Positions 60,717-64,000 of a stretch of 64,000 nucleotides of DNA are shown piece by piece. The notes beneath the pieces were generated by a model. That model did not search any database and was not told the DNA's origin. It saw only the letters and a list, made by a program, of their open reading frames with translations. Source of the stretch: Botryotinia globosa (Eukaryota > Ascomycota > Leotiomycetes > Helotiales > Sclerotiniaceae); the NCBI GenBank assembly GCA_014898425.1, contig RCSZ01000002.1, positions 2,294,001 to 2,358,000 of the forward strand, written 5' to 3'. Each line of letters starts with the position of its first letter. The stretch's first letter is position 1. The translations under genes and the position numbers were made by a program.

Positions 60717-61581
60717 GTTTATTGTTATGTTGTTGTGAAGCTTGACCAATGTTTCTGTATCGAAGATCTCGACATATTTTTGGTGGGGATTGAAATTAAG
60801 TCTGTGCGGGGGCCAAGAATGACCAATTGTGCAACGGGTTGGCCCGCGATCTTCTTTCTGCTTAGACTTCACTTGATATCTTACGATGATCCAAATCAAA
60901 GCATGAATCCTGTGTTTAAATGGTTCGAAATTTCACCCATCACCTTTATTGGTTTATATTTGACCGTGTGTTATGGAATTAATGAGGGTATCAAGTCTGA
61001 TCATAACATGAGTTTATAAAAGTACATCCATTTGTTCCATCCATCCATCCATCCATCCATATTGATATCATCCAAATCATCCAATCCATCCATCCCATGT
61101 ATCCGCAGTATCAAAAGTATGAAAGAGATGCCAAAAGAAAAGGAGACAAGAGAAACCTACAGTTCACCACCCTTTTTCCTACGCCGTCGCTTGCTATGTA
61201 TGATGCCTATGCTGAATTTTCATTTCGCTGGGGAGTACCATAATGTATCCCATATCATCCTATTCCATTGCTTCGTTTCCTTCCATCTCAAGAGAGAGCA
61301 CATATAAACAAGACACTGGGGCCGATTCCCTTGGGTACTGACTGGAGTGCAGAATTAAAATAAAAATAAAAGATTGAGATTGACAGAGCGCAAGGAAATG
61401 ATTTTCGTGGCGTGTAGAAAAGTGGAAGATTCTCAGGAAGAGATTTGAAAGCGATGCATGATTTTCTGGATTCTCGCATACAAGGCCCGATATCTGATAT
61501 CTGATGCGTGTGTGTAATGGAATGAGTTCTCATCGAAATGCTGAATTAATGCAATGCGTTTATGGTCAAAGTTTAATAAAA
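60717..61581. other. Intergenic between DUF2011 gene and VIB-1 3' end
   Basis: 865 bp; upstream region of the DUF2011-like gene and 3' UTR of the VIB-1-like gene. A (CCAT)n run lies at about 61037-61060. No gene is seen. Confidence 0.5.
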
Positions 61582-63527
61582 CTATGCAGCGCTCCAAGTG
61601 TAATGCTGTTGACTGGGCTGTTGATGTGGCGGTGGTGGTTGAGAGTGGCCTTCTTCTTTTACGTAATGCTGATCCCCAGAATATTCATAGTGGGAGCTAG
61701 TGACTGCGGGCAGCGTAGTTCCATACGTAGACGCGGTATCTTGAGCAGTGGTCCAAGGTTGCATAGACATAGATGTAGGGAAGTATTCTCTTGGTTGCGC
61801 AGGGTCACTAGCGGAACTATATGGAATAGGTGCGTTGAACCGAGCTGTGAAATCGGAAGAGAAAGAAGAGTTCAGTTCGGGGGGCGCTTGATGGCGAGGT
61901 GATTTTGCGGGCCGTGGATTGCTGTCGAAGAATCGTATGGGAGCCCCGCTCGGTGAGGTTGTACTTTGGTACGTGTATGATCGTACTGGAGGTGCAGGGG
62001 CTGGCATTGCAGAGGCCGGAGAGTGCGTTTGTGGATTCTCTGAACTGGAATGATTTCCTTGAAGATAATTATCCATCGATAACGACGGCGGGGGTCCTTG
62101 GTAGTTTGGAGTTGATGGGCCTGGGGTGTGCTCAGATGAATGTGGCGGAGCGAACCATGATGGAAGAGTTCTAATTTGGCCATGTCAGCTTACAGTCAAG
62201 GCAGATGTTTCGAAGTTGAAAATGATTTCAAGATCATTCGACTTCAAGTCAGAATCAGGATTAATAACATGACACTGAGCGAAAGAACTTACTGTTGTCG
62301 CATCAAATGTGGAGAGACAGGAAGATTGCTTGTATCGAAGTTGAATGGCGACCGAGGTAGTTCAAGAGTCTGAGGTTTTGCCAATTTTGGTTTCATTGTA
62401 GCACTACCAGACGTACTGCTACTAGTGATCTGCAATTCTGGTGCTTGGCCCCGAGAGGCTGACGACCCGACGAGTGCAATTTCCTTCCTTGCTTGGAAGT
62501 TCCTTGGACTTCGACCTCTGACCACAATTGGCGCTGTCGCCGTCTCGCAAACATTAATCTTGGTGTTGTTTCCCAAGGTTCCTACAACATTTAAATGCAA
62601 AGTGAAATGCTGTTGGAGCTCTCGTCTCCGGCCATTGTTCGCAGTCGCGATTCTAAATTGAAGTCTTCTGTAGGCTATAGGATAGACAGCGAACTCATTA
62701 TTTGTATCCGGAGCTCCATCGTCAAATGGAAGTAGTGGAATAGGCGACGGTTCCTGCTCCTGGCCAGGTGTTACTTCAGGGGAGTTTGGTGGAGGTGTTT
62801 TCCATGGGATGACAATTAGTTTGACCGAGTGGCCATCAACTGATTCCGTGGCACTGATCGTTACTTCTAGGGACAGGATTGGAATGCGTTCTCCGCGTTC
62901 TGTGATCACTGATAAAGCGCCTCGGGGCGTAGTAACGGACCCGGAAATTTGAAATAAGTTCCTCCGGTAACAGGTCAGCTCTGGCTGGACAATCACTCCC
63001 TCGCCCGTGGGGGTTGTCATTTCCGATAAAAAGAACATTCCGTGAATTTGCGCTGAAAGGTCGAGCTGTTGGATTCTTCCATGTTGGTCTACGATAGTGT
63101 GCTTTGGCTGTCGTCTACTGAAGGAAAGTAGTCTGTGATCTTGACTAATATTAGGTTTTGGATGTTCTGACAAGTCTTCCCGGAAGTCCTGCACTACTTC
63201 GCCATAGGGCGAATCATCTGTAGAATGAAATGGTCGTTTGAGAGAAGGGTAGCTATGATGTGAATTTAGTGGTGGTGGTGAAGCAGTCAACACTCCATTT
63301 CCTTCCCTGTGGGGAGGTCTTGTGTTGATTGAAGAAATATCCATTGATCGGTACCCTCCCTTCTGTCTTGCATGGTATGGCAATGCTAGAGGACCGGAAG
63401 GAAAATTCGACTCGAAGGCCGTTTGATGAGAAGTATGAGGTGGTTGGAGAGCATAGCTTTGCCAAATTGAATGTTCTGACTCTTCTGGCTTTATGGCTGC
63501 CATCGTTGTTGTTTGTGTTATGGACAT
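61582..63527 (-). CDS. vib-1: Ndt80/PhoG-type transcription factor, VIB-1/XprG homologue
   Basis: Two exons, 63527-62293 and 62170-61582, joined inside a Gln codon by a 122-nt intron (GTAAGT...AATTAG), give 607 aa. The Ndt80 DNA-binding fold spans residues about 160-350, with VQPELTCYRRNLFQISG, RLQFRIATANNGRRREL and APIVVRGRSPRNFQ, highly characteristic of the Neurospora VIB-1 / Aspergillus XprG group. The C-terminal exon is Pro/Ser/Gln-rich and ends QQHYTWSAA, as in this family. VIB-1 controls heterokaryon-incompatibility genes, XprG controls extracellular protease genes in response to carbon or nitrogen starvation, and VIB-1 also affects cellulase expression. An overlapping uORF sits eight bases upstream of the start. 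The family's N-terminal start varies, so an additional upstream exon cannot be excluded. Confidence 0.93.
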
Positions 63528-63535
63528 TGAAGCAT
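63518..63535 (-). promoter_or_regulatory. Overlapping upstream ORF of the VIB-1-like gene
   Basis: An ATG at 63535 begins a five-codon frame (MLQCP then TAA) that overlaps the main start at 63527 in another frame and ends at 63518. It could reduce translation from the first main ATG and favour leaky scanning or reinitiation at the next in-frame Met (63503). It holds only if transcription begins upstream and the preceding TTCAG is not a splice acceptor at that point. Confidence 0.4.
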
Positions 63536-64000
63536 CTGAAGAAAGAAAGTTTGATTATTGGTCGATTAATGATTGAAGATTAAGAGTCAAACATTTATCC
63601 ATAAAAGTGATTCTTCATGGAGTGTTTAGCATGATGTATTATGGGATGGAAAGGAAGATGAAGGCCGGAGCACAGGCTTATCCTGGGTTCGGGAGCTAAG
63701 CTCTTATTCGTGAATCTAACCATGGTCTACCAAAGGGGCCAAAGGACGAGATTAAGGTGCGGGATGCAAGCAAGCCTCATGATGGGTCTAACGTCCTTCC
63801 GAAATCTTTGTCAAGTAGGCAGGTGGATAACTGCTTTGGCCTCATTTGTGTTCCGTTCCCCTCTTCGAAAGGGCAATGTATATGAGTACCCCCATGGCAT
63901 ATATTATCTCGAACGAGTAGAAGTGGCTGGCGCGTGATCTGCATTAGTGATAGTATATAAGAATATGGACTAGATTGACCCTATTGGGGAGAGCTGTATG
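63528..64000. promoter_or_regulatory. VIB-1 upstream region to window end
   Basis: Presumed 5' UTR and promoter of the VIB-1-like gene. Regulators of this kind often have long 5' leaders, so the promoter may lie outside the window. No gene is recognised at the edge. Confidence 0.4.

Overview
The window is nuclear DNA of a filamentous ascomycete (Pezizomycotina). Genes are split by short GT-AG introns of about 45-140 nt with CTAAT/CTAAC-like branch sites. Products include a VIB-1/XprG-type Ndt80 regulator, a Rom2-type Rho GEF, a Tudor-SN protein, Cu/Zn superoxide dismutase and mitochondrial translation factors. Intergenic DNA is AT-rich and full of microsatellites. Gene style and composition suggest a Leotiomycete such as the Sclerotiniaceae (Botrytis/Sclerotinia), but that placement is inference.

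Layout. 1-4.3 kb: no gene, with a 396-bp inverted-repeat element (1745-2140). 4332-4994 (+): small secreted fucose-lectin-like protein. 5-7.8 kb: AT-rich simple repeats, including about 360 bp of (TTTA)n. 7807-9447 (-): 14-TM MFS transporter, probably vacuolar. 10891-11833 (+): MARVEL-domain membrane protein. 13928-14804 (+): HAD-family phosphatase with a 9-nt first coding exon. 16354-18552 (-): long low-complexity protein with a C-terminal coiled coil. 18.6-25.9 kb: gene-poor, with one candidate small gene at 24119-24536. 25966-31412 (-): Rho1 GEF of the Rom2 type. 34493-35404 (+): Cu/Zn SOD in five exons. 37479-40348 (+): Tudor-SN (SND1) homologue. 41644-43210 (-): two uncharacterised genes. 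43926-45260 (-): transaldolase with two internal micro-exons. 46312-46684: second inverted-repeat element. 47642-48739 (+): Mtg1-like mitochondrial GTPase. 49739-52839 (-): mitochondrial leucyl-tRNA synthetase with an apparent GC-AG intron. 53707-55610 (+): APC/LAT amino-acid permease, divergent from LeuRS. 55.6-59.8 kb: no gene recognised. 59849-60716 (-): DUF2011-like protein. 61582-63527 (-): VIB-1/XprG Ndt80-type transcription factor.

The genes are mostly independent housekeeping loci, not a cluster. Themes that recur are carbon and oxidative metabolism (transaldolase, SOD, HAD phosphatase), cell-wall-integrity signalling (Rom2), amino-acid transport and mitochondrial translation (MFS, LAT permease, LeuRS, Mtg1), and nutrient and incompatibility regulation (VIB-1). 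I saw no secondary-metabolite cluster, rRNA, tRNA, CRISPR array or full-length transposase gene. The less ordinary signals are two TA-flanked inverted-repeat elements whose arm differences are all transitions, an over-represented ACCTAGGT palindrome between genes, very small coding exons, a non-canonical splice donor, and a possible unannotated small gene. I did not find a convincing undescribed multi-gene system.
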